NCBI GenBank assembly: GCA_028023455.1
Contig: JAQFVV010000185.1
Coordinates: 620,001 to 684,000, forward strand
Source of the DNA: Epiperipatus broadwayi
Lineage: Eukaryota > Onychophora > Udeonychophora > Euonychophora > Peripatidae
Direction: 5' to 3'
DNA length: 64,000 nt
Part shown: positions 20,998 to 33,802 of the stretch, piece after piece
How positions within the stretch are numbered: the stretch's first letter is position 1
Layout of the letters: each line of letters starts with the position of its first letter
The notes under the pieces: model-generated
What the model was told of the DNA's origin: nothing
Database searches by the model: none
The model's input: only the letters and a program-made list of their open reading frames with translations
Program-made: the position numbers and the translations under genes

Positions 20998-21550
20998 AAT
21001 AGAGATAGCTGATGGAAAAAGTTTGTGAGTGTGGTGTAGTGATGCATGAACTTGTGTTTTTCATGTTGAGATGGTGGATGATTGAGCGGAGCTGCTTGGA
21101 TGCATTGTGTTATGATGCTCCGAAGTATATGCTCGGCACTATCCAGACCTGGATGTTGTGCTCCAAGAGTAGTCCAGCAGTGCATATATATAGGTCTCAT
21201 GGATAGGCCAAATGATAGCCCCTAAGACTCACCGAAGCTGAGCAGGGTTGGCTGAGTGCCAAATTGATTTTTTTTTCTCTGGCTCCTATTCTTGGTTGGA
21301 TGATACTTCTAGGTACAAGAGAGGTAGTGCTTAAAAATGAGATATTTTCTCGTGACGTCATGAGGCGGTGTGTACTGGTAGTTTGTGCTTGGCCATCTAC
21401 TTATCCTGGCATTGGAGGCTATGGTTCATGTATTCACTTTTCCAGCTCATCTTACCTATTCATCAGCATATCTAAAACCAGGCAGTACTGAGAAATAATG
21501 TGTATAGTATATGGAATGAAATCGTATTTCCAGGCGATTTCATCCCAAAA
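20998..21550 (+). other. ME1 3' interior, no recognised gene
   Basis: This is less AT-rich than the surroundings. Open frames of 60-75 codons occur on both strands (for example 21264-21491) but show no motif and no codon logic. It lies where pol would be in an autonomous element and may hold its last remnant or cis signals. Confidence 0.35.
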
Positions 21551-21565
21551 TTTGGTGAGGGGTAA
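21551..21565 (+). promoter_or_regulatory. ME1 purine-rich 3' tract
   Basis: TTTGGTGAGGGGTAA immediately precedes the TG of the 3' LTR. This purine-rich block is where plus-strand cDNA priming occurs in LTR elements, and it fixes the LTR start independently. Confidence 0.65.
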
Positions 21566-24006
21566 TGAAACAGATATTCTGTTCCTCATATAAATATTCA
21601 AAAGACCCCCCCCCATTTAAAAATGTCTAGCGTGATTCAGTCTAATTGGGAACGCAATAAATTTTGATTTGTTTAAAAAAAATCATATTTTTAATTTTGA
21701 GATTGATGAATTTGAATAAAATGTTATATCGTCTTATTTTATTTTTTTTTATCTGTCTCAATAAAAAAAAAAGAAATTAATTATCCAATCATTAAAAAGA
21801 AAGAAAAAAGATACTTGAGTTAAACTGAGGCAGTATTCAAATTAGGCACGTCGTCGGAAGAAAAGAACTTTTTTTTTTCTCGTCTTACACAGAGAGGCAG
21901 AACATATTAAATCTTTTTTTTAAAAAAAAAGTGTATTATTTAATTCTTTTGACATATTAAAATATAGCTTTAACTAAACGTGAAAATGGAAAAAGAAAAC
22001 TTTGCTAGAGGAATGATAATAATAATGGGGTAATTTAGCGGCTTCATTCTCTCCACGCTGTGCCATGACTTTCCATAAATGAAATAACCCGCCTTCTTTT
22101 GAATAAACTAGACTGCAAAACTGGAAGGTAATTATGTTATAAAATATTAAAACATCTTTATCATACGTTATAAAGTGAAGTTATGAAATAATTACATAGA
22201 ATTTGTTTTTATAAAATATTAAAACATGTTTATCATACGTTATAAAGTGAAGTTATGAAATAATTACATAGAATTTGTTTTTGTAAAATATTAAAACATG
22301 TTTATCATACGTTATAAAGTGAAGTTATGAAATAATTACATAGAATTTGTTTTGTAAAATATTAGGACATGTTTATCATACGTTATAAAGTGAAGTTATG
22401 AAATAGCTACACGCAAATTTATTTATAAAATTATTTGGACGTATTTACTATATAAATTAGAAATGCTTTAATTACTAAATGATAAATGCTCTACAAGCCA
22501 AACAGAGTTTATGTGTATGAATATACTTTTATATTTGACTAAATTAGAAATGCTTCAGTTACTAAATGATAAATACTCCACAAGCCAAACAGAATTTATG
22601 TATGTGAATATACTTTTATATTTGGCTAAATTATAAATGCCTCAATTATCAAATGATAAATGCTCTACAAACCAAGAATTGCTGAGTTCAAATGTCTACC
22701 AATCGGTAATGATTAATAAAATGATGAAATGCTGTATAAATCATAAATACTTGACTTTCAAGCCAAATGTAACACATAAAGTTTATGTGTAAGAATATAC
22801 TTCTATATTTGGCTAAATTATAAATGCCTCAATTATCAAATGATAAATGCTCTACAAACCAAGAATTGCTGAGTTCAAATGTCTACCAATCGGTAATAAT
22901 TAATAAAATGATGAAATGCTCTATAAATCATAAATACTTGACTGCTTCTAAGCTTCTTATAATGTAACAGAGTTTATGTATAAGAATATACTTTTATATT
23001 TGACTAAATTATAAATGCTTTAATTACCAAATGATGAATACTCCACAAACCAAGAATTGCTGAATTTAAATGTTTACCAATCAGTAATAATTCATAAAAT
23101 AACAAAATGTTATATAAATCATAAATGCTTAACTGCTACCAAGCTTCTTCTCATAAAGGAATACAAAAATAAACTATTGTTGAATTGGAATATTTCCAAG
23201 CTTCTTCTCATAAATGAATTCAAAAATGAATTATTGTTGAATTAGAATATTTCCAAGCTTCTTCTCATAAATGGATTCAAAATGAATTATTGTTAAATTA
23301 GAATATTTCCAAGCTTCTTCTCATAAATGGATTCAAAATGAATTATTGTTGAATTAGAATATTTCCAAGCTTTTTCTCATAAATGAATTCAAAATGAACT
23401 ATTGTTGAATTAGAATGTTTCCAAGCTTCTTCTAATAAATGAATTCAAAATGAACTATTATTGAATTGACTATTTCCAAGCTTTTTCTCATAATTGAATT
23501 TGTAAATGAACTATTGATAAAAAAAAAAGGAACTGCTTCTAACTCTTTTATAAGTAAAATAAAAATGAGTTATCATGTGGATAGAAATGAATTTCGTTAG
23601 AAATTGCAAATTAATTGTTATTTAATAAATTTTTTTTGTTACTAAAAATTAAATTGGTTATCCAGTTGTCCAGTTTTGTTTGTTTTATCGCATCACTCAC
23701 CAATTATAGCACTGGTTCATGAGAATCTCATGCATTCCTGAGCTACGTCTGACATAACTAGACCCAGGCCAGTCAGGTTGTAGTAAGACGGAACTCTAAT
23801 GGCGCTGTTTGGAAAACCAAACATATAAATGTTTAGATGTTCACAGTCTCTATGGTACTACATCCTCTGATGAGCAGGAAATATTGTTGTAGGAGGCATT
23901 AACATCTGCATTAGGAATGTCAATTGATAGTTCCTTCCTACAGCATGCTCATCAGAAAATAATTACAACTGATGTAATAAAAGGGTTGTATGCGGGTCCG
24001 GTTACA
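21566..24006 (+). repeat. ME1 3' LTR (2441 bp)
   Basis: Same start and end as the 5' LTR. The main differences are array copy number (an extra ~183 bp at about 22757-22940, and one 57-bp unit fewer), homopolymer length and scattered single bases. The flanking sequence right after it is ATATATG. Confidence 0.9.
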
Positions 24007-24324
24007 ATATATGTATATGCATTGATTCAGGCAGTTTGGAGAAAGAACATATCTTTACTTAGATACACAGATTACATTTATTGTCATTTTCAATAGTAAT
24101 ATTTGTTAATGAAACTTATTAATCAAAACATGCACAAGCATAAAAATGAATAAATAGTTGGGCAATTATGTCAATGCATAAAAAAATAAATTTTATAAAT
24201 TTACAGCATTTTAGCTAGGACCATGGACATCATCAGATGATCCTAGAGATTAAATCAGTCTTCTCTCTCCATATGTTTACATGAAGATAATTATTAGTTA
24301 AATTAAAAATGTATCATCTATTCA

Positions 24325-24366
<42 letters not shown>

Positions 24367-24639
24367 TGAAAATCAGATAAATACATTTGTATTAGAAATA
24401 GAATGTAAGGAATTATATATTCTAAAACTTAATTATCATATTATTACAAATGCATGACTAATTAATAGAATAATATTTAATAATAATAAACATTTGTTAA
24501 AAATACATATTTAAATATATTATAGCTTCTAAATAGCATACCTGGAACAAATTTAATAAAACTAATTATTATTTAGAGATGACTATTATTTGTATTACAC
24601 CAACTTTCTTACATGTTTTTGTATTTTAACATGTGTAGG

Positions 24640-24670
<31 letters not shown>

Positions 24671-24683
24671 TATATATATATAT

Positions 24684-24720
<37 letters not shown>

Positions 24721-25675
24721 TGGTATGCTTAATAATTAATAATACTAATTAGTTTATGAAATAAAAAATATATTAAAATAAAATACTAAAATTAATTATT
24801 TAATAGTATAACTGTTTATAAAATTTACATTTTTTGAAATATTGCTGTTGGAAACTCATTATTAAATAATACTTATATATAAAAGCTTTAAAAATAGTTA
24901 TATATTGCATTATATTATTTTATTTTACTAATGTGAGCAAAGATATAGGTATGGTAAATACGATATAAATGTGAAAGTATGTTTGTTACTTTATAACTCA
25001 ACAAATATTGCACCAATCTTGATAAATTATGAATAAGTTTTTTTTTTATGAAAAATTGTATAGGTTATAAATTTTTTTTTTTATGATACTTAAGAGTTTT
25101 AAATATTTAGTAATTTTCAATAGAAAATACAGCAGAATAACAACAATTATTTAATGATGTCATAAAAATGTAAGAAGGGGAAATCATTGACTAAAATATT
25201 ACTGATATGGAAAATTGTTAATAGCCTGCATATTGAAAGATATATTAGATAAATGGAGGGATATTAGTCTTTGATAATTTAAGGTAAAATTTTAATGCAT
25301 AAATATATTTAAATTTTCTTGGGACCACAGATTTAATTTATCACTTGCATATATATTAAATTTTTTTAGCCATTTTAAAAATTATTACATAAAAAATATA
25401 AAATAATTTACTTTAAAAATATTGATTTTTGTATTTAATAAAATTTATATTATTTTTTGTGATACTGCTGTTAATAATATTATAAAAATATATTTTAATT
25501 ATCAAACTTTTTAATTTATTTTAGTTGTCAAACTTTCTACTAATGTCAAAGGACAGCTAGAGAAATGAAGAGCATTAATGAGAATTTTTTTTATTTAGTT
25601 TCAATATGTCAAATATTGAAAGTGGAATTTAGATAATAAACATTAAAAATAGCAGCTGCTCAGAATATATTCTTC
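24007..25675. other. AT-rich spacer with long (TA)n microsatellites
   Basis: (TA)n(TG)n at 24323-24366 and two long (TA)n blocks at 24639-24717. No gene is present. A stretch near 24893-24944 shares TTTTATTTTACTAATGTGA with the reverse complement of about 31735, so a degenerate dispersed repeat is present. Confidence 0.4.
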
Positions 25676-27210
25676 TCATATATATTGTCCTGGTAACCTG
25701 GAGAAATTACCATTAAATATTACTAATCAATATAAATTTCATAAAATCACATATAAAATAGTAATAATGGAGATGATTGAACCTACAACAGATTATATTT
25801 CCCAATCACATCCCCAAATTCAACACTAGTGATTTAAAATAGGTTTACCACTCAAAAATCATTTTAATTTAAATAAAAAAGGCATGAATTCTTAGCCTTT
25901 ACCAGAGTGCCATGATGAATGGAACAATTTCCAATACTACAATCAATTCACAAAAACATTCAGCATTTTATTAGTGGTTAAACATTTTATCTAATTTAAA
26001 TTCTTGGTTGTTAAAATAAACATGGAACTAATAAGTGAAAATGTAAACATTTTTGAATGAAAGTTGCTATATAAAAAGACCCTGGCAACTTAAATTTTGA
26101 AAACTAATACCCATTTATTAAACAGTTACAATTAACTAATGGATATACCCCTTTCCCCACACAAAGTTAAAAATAATTATTTCATTTCAGAATACACTCA
26201 TATACTCCCTAAGCATATAAAAATGAATAGATAAAAGTAACTTAGAAATTAGTACATATTCTAGTAAATAATCAGTTTGTACTGACTTATTAAGGCCTTT
26301 TCTATATATTATTTTTAAAAGCTTCAAATGAACAGTCATATGTGGTATTTTTATTTTTAAAAAGTTCCATTACTGATCAATATGGAATGAAAACTTATGA
26401 TATTCTTTTTAAATTTATTCAAGTTAAATGTCTTGTTTTCAAACAGTTAATAGAAGCACACCCATTTTTATAAGTGTTTAAGTTGATCCAGGGATATAGC
26501 ATTAAATTTAAACTCAGGCAGTTTTCAAAAGATGGTTAAATAATTAGGATGAATTGAAACACTAAGTTAATTAGCAATGCATATTCTTTAGCTATGTTAA
26601 CAAATAATCTTTGTATTCCATGAAGCATATATTTGGTTTCTAGAAAGGATGATTAATATTTAATCAATTATAGCAGCATAATTTTTCAAACAGTAATATA
26701 TTTTTCAACCACATTAGAGTTCACAAAGTAAAATGTTTCTTCTGCTCTTTTCAAGAATCAGAGCTACACTGGTTTTTTAACCCCTAGTTCAATGCTAATG
26801 AAAGAATATGTCAACTCCTTCTTGTAATCTCTCTTTTATGAATTCTTTTACATTTTTTAAATTAAAAATATACAATCGATTGGTAATTAATAATACATAA
26901 TAAATTGAAGATTTTTTCTTATCTTTTAATTACTAATACTAGTTAGATTTGTAGGTTAGGATTATGTTATCTACAATTTTTTTTATTTATTTTTAAAAAT
27001 AATTTTTTCAAGCTCTTTTGTTTAATTTAAGTGATTTTTCATGGATTGAATTCTTTTATTAAAATTCATTTTAATAAATGATGTCTTATTTATTTTTATT
27101 TGTTTATTGAATTTCAATACTTCAATATGCACTTTTTAAAAAGAATTTTAATAAGTTTAACAATTCAATACATGCTTACTATATTAACCATGTATGCAGG
27201 GTGATCAGTA
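25676..27210 (-). repeat. ME2 LTR-like direct repeat, left (3' in element sense)
   Basis: Collinear with 29671-31690 through shared blocks at 25690/29685, 25960/29950, 26280/30270, 26750/30740, 26910/31350 and 27060/31470. Identity is moderate. The boundaries are approximate. Confidence 0.6.
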
Positions 27211-28149
27211 TATACCACCATACCACCCATTTAAAAGTATGAGACAATAAAAGCAGTTCATTTTATTCTTTCTCCTTCTTATTATAGTAGTACAGTTTTC
27301 TTTTCACATTCACATTTTTTACACATTAAATAAGTAAATTACAAATTGAAATTTTTATCACAAATGTTACACCTTGAATTTCTGCTGCTGCTTGGGTTCT
27401 GTCCACATTGGTTAACCACATGCATAATCACATAATAATAAGATCATTTGGACAACCTGCCTGATATTGAAGCTGAGATATAGCAAAGTAGTATATATAT
27501 ATATAAACTGAATATCTAGGAGTTAGGAGATATATTCAACTTTCATAGTTACACTGGAATCATGCCATAAGAGTAACCTTATAACTTTTATATATTTTCT
27601 AATGTTACAAAAACAGACTGAGTCTCTGACTGGGATATACAGATAGGATTATAATACCATGGCTGGGTAATCATCTGTAATAAATGAAGAAATTATTTCT
27701 TTTAAAAACAAAAGGTGGATTACCATTCTTCATGACAAGTGATTACACTTCCAATCTAGCGCAGGCATCAATCCAATAAAATAAATCACTCATATCTTAA
27801 ATACATTTTTTAAACCATCACAAAGTATATCATAAGATTTAATTTTTATTTTTGTACTTGAATATCTTTAATAGATGAACATTATATTTCCATTTTTGCC
27901 ACAATTAGTTGTACTTCACTCACACACACAAAAAAAACTTATTATACTTGTTTCCCGGAGATATTCTAAAAATCATTGCATAAGTAAATAAAATACTGCA
28001 TGGAATATGATCAAAATCACTAATATCAAACACTATAACCTTGTTTTAAAACAAATCCTTTACTCTTTTTATTAGATGTGAGATCATCAATATTTGAGAC
28101 TTTTCATATTCAATTAAGGTTCAATCTTTATCTCTTTCTCAATATTTTT

Positions 28150-29072
28150 TTTGAGTGATACTGGTGATGTTATTGTAGATGACCAGAAAAAAATATCATT
28201 ACCTTTTTCCATCTTAGCAGCAGGATCATAGCTATATACAGCTATATGTGAGAAAACATTTAGTGAAGCATCATAATTTTCTACAGGTGCTTTGCCTGTT
28301 TGATTTTTTTTTAAAAAACTAGTCTATATTTCTTCAAAACTATCATGTTTAATCTCTGTCATCTTTATTTTCTCATAAACAGTCCTATGAGTGTTTAATT
28401 CTAGGTCTTTCAGTTTCAAGTTCTTCATTCTCTCTTTTATTTTTCATAGTTCAGCTTCTATTTTTCCAAGCCAATATATCATACTTGCTTCTATTGTTTA
28501 TCTGTTCTCTCTTTTCTAACTTCAGAACATTGATATAAGTTAGGTCATGAGTTTTCTCAAATTGCCTACATGACTGGCTATGCATACTTGTATATATTGC
28601 ATTCAGCAGTTTAGCTATATACTGACTTTCATCTACTGCTTTTTCACTATCAATTTTTGCATCATTTAACTTTGCAGTTACCTCTTCTATATTTACTTAC
28701 TAATTTCTCACTCTTTATTTCTTGGGTATTTATATTTTCTGCATTTTCACTATGTTCTTCTTGCTTCACTGTCAGTTGACTAAATCTTTTCTCACCTTTC
28801 TCAGAAAATTTTTCTATCATGCTCTTACACTTTTGCTTTTTTTACTAACTCCTTTAATTATGTCTTTAGTTTTTTCAAATTTAACATCATTTTTTGTTGC
28901 CACTCATTGAACATTTTATTAATTTCTTGTTGGATTTCTTTGATTAAATTATACAACATTTTCATGTCAACAATGAATAGTGTTACTTCAGTAGATTTAA
29001 GTTTTGTAACTCTGTTGGTTGTTTTGACACTTTCATCACTGGTTTGTCTATGAGTAACTCTTTTTCCATTTT
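28150..29072 (-). pseudogene. ME2 decayed coiled-coil (Gag-position) gene
   Basis: The minus strand reads in pieces across frames: MEKELLIDKPVMKVSKQPTE from 29072, MKMLYNLIKEIQQEINKMF (~28960), FSEKGEKRFSQLTVKQEEHS (~28800), VTAKLNDAKIDSEKAVDESQ (~28685) and MKNLKLKDLELNTHRTVYEK (~28420). All are heptad-rich, Lys/Glu-rich helical sequence like ME1 ORF1, broken by many stops. No pol motif occurs before the LTR-like repeat. The function is unknown; it is the counterpart of ME1 ORF1 by composition and place. Confidence 0.45.
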
Positions 29073-30890
29073 TTCTGTTTTGATGTGGTGATTATCTAAT
29101 ATATATGTCTATTATTTATTTATTTGGCTTATGCAAATAATGAAACAATAACACTATTACTATTATAAAAATTCAAATATATAATTTAGGCACCAATCCC
29201 TACCATAAACATGCAAACCTCTTTATAAATATTTATACTTGCCTGAACTCAAATCTATGCCAATTTTAATCTTTTTCCTGCTTAAACCTCTCATTTGTCT
29301 ATGATTTTAACATTATTGTTCTCTGATTTTTAATTAATTCAAGTGCCATTCTCAACTTCCATTTCAAATACACGGTTTTCCTATTTCATAGCATTAATTT
29401 TAATAAACTTCAAAAAATTCTAAAAGTTAATTTTAATAAACTTTATACATATATATTATTTGGGCGCATACATATTGCAGTAGCATTAATGTATAATTAA
29501 CAAAACCATAATGTATTAAAAATATATGTTTACTAAAATTTAGTTACTTTTTTATATTTAATTTTTTCAGGATGTGCTTTTATATACATATATTATCAAG
29601 CCACACATTAGGAAGTAATTTTTGTGTTGAATGCTCAGATAGAAATGAATTAATCCTGCCACACTTGGCCGTTATTTTATTGTACTGGTAACCTGGAGAG
29701 ACTATCTTTAAAGATGACTAATCAATGTAACTTTCATAAAGTCATGTATAAAGTAGATATTAATAAAGATGATTGAATGTAAAACAGAATATATTTTGCA
29801 TGCACCTCTCCAACATCAACACTATTAATTTGAAATAGGTTTACCACTCAGAAATAATTTGATTTGGACAAAAAGGGTATGCATTCTCAGCCTTTACTAG
29901 GGTGCATGTTGAATGGACCAATTTCAAATAATATAATTCTTCAATTGATAAAAACATTCAGCATTTGCTCAGGGGTTAAACATTCTTTATAATTTAAATT
30001 GTTTTCTTTTAACGAACACGGAACTGATAAATGCTAATGTAAACATCTTGGAATAAAAGCTGTTATTTAAAATGATACTGACAACTTGAATTTTGAAAAG
30101 TAATAACAAATTTATTAAACAGTTGTAATTAACTGATACATATATTCTTCCTCACACAACGTTAGACATAATTATTTCAGAATACATTTATACACAAACT
30201 AAGCATATAAAAATGAATACATAAAAGTAACTTGGCAACTAATACATATGAACTACGTTCTAATAAAGTAATCAGCTTTTACTGGCTTATTAAGGCATTT
30301 TCTATATATATATTTTAAAGTTTCAAAATGAATGGACTTACTATATTTTTATTTTTAGAACTTCCTTTACTTATCAATATGGGGTGAAAACATGGAAGTT
30401 TTTTTTTTCCAGTTTATTCAAACTAAATATGCTGTTTTCAAAAAAAAAAATAGAGGCACATAATTTTTTATAAATGTTATTAGTTGATGTAGGTTTACAA
30501 CATTAAATTCAAACTCAGGCAATTTTTAAAATATGGCGATACAATTATGATGAGTTTTTCTCACTTTAAGTTAATTAACAATGCATATTCTTTGCTGTCT
30601 TAACAAATAATTCTTGTACTTCATAAAGCAAATGTTCTGTTTGTAGCAAAAATGATTAATATTTAAACAATTACAACAGTATAATTTTCCAAAGTGCAAT
30701 GTATTTGTCAGCCACGATAGAACTTACAAAAGTAAACATTTTCTTCTGCTCTTTCCAAGAACCAAAGCTACAGTCATTTTTTCTTTTAATATATAGTCCA
30801 TAAAAATAAAAATGCCACTTCCTTCTTTTAAACATTCTCTTTTGAATTCCTTTACATTTTTAAAATTAAAATACACAATACATGAGTAAT

Positions 30891-31302
30891 ATAACTTAGT
30901 CAAAAGTGCACTAGACAAAAATTGTGAACTTTATTCAGATGTTAAATGTATCTCATATACGTTGTTGCATTACAAAAAAAAAAAAATCAAGTCAGATGTC
31001 ACATGACCTAATTTAATAAACTTGTATTTACAAATGTTATATATAGAGCTCACAAAATAAGCTCTTAACAAGCTTTGTAGAATAGCCCCAACCTCAGATC
31101 AGTTTCTGCTGCTCACATCTTTAATCTAATAATTGAATATTCTAGCACCTCACTGAGGATGCCAGGAGAAGAAACCAGTCTGAGGTTGGAATATTCTACA
31201 AAACTTGTAAGAGCTTGTTTTGTGAGCCATATATATAACATTGTTGCATATAGTTTTTTTCCATATTACATTTCCTCAAGATATTGCATACCAAAATTTT
31301 TA
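30891..31302 (+). mobile_element. foldback element with hammerhead-like core, family F2 copy 2 (16-bp target duplication)
   Basis: This 412-bp insert in the ME2 right repeat is flanked by a perfect 16-bp duplication acaatacatgagtaat (30875-30890 and 31303-31318). The left ME2 repeat lacks it. The outer arms GAGCTCACAAAATAAGCTCT (31048) and GAGCTTGTTTTGTGAGC (31213) are inverted. The inner arms CCAACCTCAGATCAGTTTCT and AGAAACCAGTCTGAGGTTGG are inverted too, and each holds a hammerhead-like segment. The long duplication favours target-primed reverse transcription over cut-and-paste. No protein is encoded. Confidence 0.7.
31148..31185 (+). ncRNA. hammerhead ribozyme-like core
   Basis: CCTCA (31148-31152), CTGAGGA (31153-31159, fits CTGANGA), an 11-nt stem II position that no longer pairs well, GAAAC (31171-31175), CA loop, GTC (31178-31180) and TGAGG (31181-31185). 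CCTCA/TGAGG is a perfect stem I, extended outward by GAATATT/AATATTC. Core bases fit the consensus; loss of stem II would reduce or abolish cleavage. A weaker antisense partner (GAAAC-TG-ATC) lies at about 31086-31110 on the minus strand. Confidence 0.55.
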
Positions 31303-31738
31303 ACAATACATGAGTAATTACAAAGTGCAAAAAAAAATGGGAGATTTTTTTCTTATCTTTTAATTGCTAACATTAACCAGATTTGTAGCTTTATTTTTTG
31401 TTATCTACATTTGTTTAAACAAATAATTTTATCAAGCTTTGTTGCTTTAATTTAGGTGTACTTACTTGGATAAATTCTTTTAGTAAATTTCACTTTAATA
31501 AACAATTTTTATTTATTTATCTTTATTTGTCTATTGAATCCAAGTAAGATGCTTTTATATCTCATGATGGAAACATATATATACACATTCAAAAAACGAT
31601 AGTACAATTTTAAAAAAATTTAAATAAATTTTGCAATTGGAATACATACATAATATATCAAATATGTATTTTGGGTGATTACTATAATATAAATTTGAAA
31701 CATATTTTTAACTTGAATTACTTGCTTTGTTCACATTA

Positions 31739-31976
31739 GTAAAATAAAAGAATCTAACATAGTTGATAATTAAAAATATATTTAAGGAATATTTATGTAA
31801 AATAATAACACATTAGTTATTAACAGCAGTTCAAAATGACCTACAATAATTGTTAATAAAAACACATTGCAGTAGTCATTTTTATATACTGTTGATAATT
31901 CATATATCATTATTTAAATAAAGCAAATATTGTATATAGTTTAATTATCAACTATATTACATTCTTTTATTCTACA
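31739..31976. mobile_element. foldback/MITE-like element
   Basis: AAAATAAAAGAATCTAACAT followed by AGTTGATAATTAAA (31740-31774) returns inverted as TTTAATTATCAACTATATTACATTCTTTTATT (31941-31972). The interior also folds partly. It has no coding capacity. Confidence 0.5.
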
Positions 31977-33512
31977 AATGAGAGTATAGCTGTGGATAGA
32001 GGACTATGTATATAAATTAGTTTAAGGCAATATGCTTTTTATATTCATGAAATGTTTCATGGTGTATATATATATATCGAAATGATACAATCATTTTACA
32101 TAATGATTGTCATTCATCGTTTGATAGTAAACAAGAATACAGGATACAGTGCAAATAGGTGTTTTCTTTTGGAGACAAATTAAGTAAATCAAGGGAGGAA
32201 TAGTGTCATTTAAACATAATAAAATAAAACATATATATATGTATTAAAAAGAGTTGATTCATAATACTAATAGATAAGCATGTGTTATGTTATATATGTG
32301 GATATGTGCTTGCATGTGTGTGTATAATTATTATCATTATTTATATATTATAAAAATATATTTTAATGCTTATTTAAAATATTTTCTTAGTTAATTTTTA
32401 ATATTGTTTAAGGAAGTTTAAATTATTGACAAAAGTAATAATATATTAAATTAATATTTTAATTTTATAAAGCACTGAGTAAAAGTTTGTTAATTTGATA
32501 TGAACACTGTTATTATTTTCAAAAATAAATATCTTACAAAACCGTTGATAGTGTGCATGTTTTAGAAGTTGAAAGAAAGATTATCTGCAATAAAGAACTA
32601 AAAATAAAATGGCTCTAAGTAAAATAGTTACAGTAATTTTTTTCTTTGATCATAAGCTAAAATATTAGGATTTCTGCTTATATCTGTAAATACATTTTAT
32701 TTGAATGTCTCCAGGATGAATTACAATAAAATACCAGAAATTCTTATCATCTACATTAACTTAATGTTATGCTAATAAAATTATATACAAATTGATAAGC
32801 AGCAGTAAATGTTTGAAATATACTTCAAATGTTTTGATCAGGATTAAAAAGGATTCATAGTCAACAATCAAGAAATATTAGAGCTCTAACACAAATAATT
32901 CAGAAATATTTTTATTAATAACTATAAGACTATTTACATTAACATTAAATTTTCTGTAAAGACATCTCAATTGCATGCAATTTCTGATAGTTTAACCTGT
33001 TTAAATTTTAATCTACACTATCTTAAACTTAATAATTTGGAAAATGGAAATATATTTGAATTATTTATTATTATTTATATATTTTAAAGTGCTTTATAAA
33101 TAGTACATATATATTGTAGTTATTATTATGATTTAAATATATTAAGATTAAATTAATATTTAAAATTTGTTTTGATAATAGTATAAAGTTTTCATGTAAG
33201 TTCATTTAATATTAATAATTAGATGAGTAAATTTTTTACCTTTTAAACACATTGATTATTAATGTTTTAAGGAAATATATACAAACAATTTTGTATAAAT
33301 GTTATAAATTTGAATTTATTGCAATTGAATTTAAGGCAATATTGAATAAATTATTTGACATCATTAGATAATTGTTTGAATGATTATTTGAATTTTTCTT
33401 TATATATGTGAAATGAATAAATGTTAAGTATTTGTAATAATTTATAATAATCTTTTTATAAGCAATAACTCAATCAATTAAATTCATAGATTTAGCTACT
33501 GTTCATTGAAGA
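31977..33512. other. unassigned AT-rich sequence
   Basis: No gene, RNA or clear repeat is seen apart from short (TA)n runs. Confidence 0.3.
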
Positions 33513-33515
33513 CAA

Positions 33516-33802
33516 TGTGGACTTTGGGAATGTGTTGATAAAATATTTAGATAAAGATAATATTATTAACAGGAATGTAGACATTACATTATTTAAAGTT
33601 TAAAGTTATATTATGCAGACATTGTTTTTTCTTGAATATATAAGAAATGAAGATGTAGAATTTCTGCTGATTTCTACTGTTATGATATACATGCTTAGAG
33701 AAGTCCACGTAATATAATTTTAAACTTGAAATAATTTAATGTCTACATTCCTGTTAATAATATTAGCTTTATCTAAATATTTTATACACACATTCCCAAA
33801 CT
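33516..33802. mobile_element. foldback/MITE-like element beside a Z-DNA-type repeat
   Basis: The left arm from TTTGGGAATGTGTTGATAAA (33522) through ATTATTAACAGGAATGTAGA is repeated inverted at 33722-33800 with few mismatches over ~80 bp. The central ~120 bp do not code. The right end runs directly into the alternating purine-pyrimidine tract. Confidence 0.65.

Larger units (their letters stand above)
16958..24006 (+). mobile_element. ME1: complete non-autonomous LTR retrotransposon (7.05 kb)
   Basis: Two direct repeats (16958-19273 and 21566-24006), each beginning TGAAACAG and ending GGTTACA, flank a 2.29-kb interior. A tRNA-Lys-like primer site starts two bases after the left LTR, and a purine-rich tract sits just before the right LTR. 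The flanks are ATAT on both sides (16954-16957 and 24007-24010) within (TA)n sequence. Outside repeat-number changes the LTRs are almost identical by eye, which points to a young insertion. The interior encodes no protease, RT or integrase, only a coiled-coil ORF and an overlapping basic ORF. It would need an autonomous relative to move. Confidence 0.9.
25676..31690 (-). mobile_element. ME2: decayed non-autonomous LTR element
   Basis: Two diverged direct repeats (about 25676-27210 and 29671-31690) share long collinear blocks beginning CTGGTAACCTGGAGA. They flank ~2.46 kb holding a decayed Lys/Glu-rich coiled-coil gene on the minus strand. LTR size, interior size and gene type match ME1, though there is no nucleotide similarity I can see. 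Exact LTR ends, primer site and target duplication could not be fixed. The right copy is longer because a foldback element is inserted at 30891-31302. Confidence 0.6.
29671..31690 (-). repeat. ME2 LTR-like direct repeat, right (5' in element sense)
   Basis: Partner of 25676-27210, interrupted by the 412-bp foldback insertion at 30891-31302. The pre-insertion sequence in the left copy reads ACAATCGATTGGTAAT at the corresponding place. Confidence 0.6.

Noticed and set aside
21264-21491. 75-codon open frame in the ME1 interior as a gene
   Set aside because: No motif, no conserved-looking composition, and overlapping frames on both strands of similar length.
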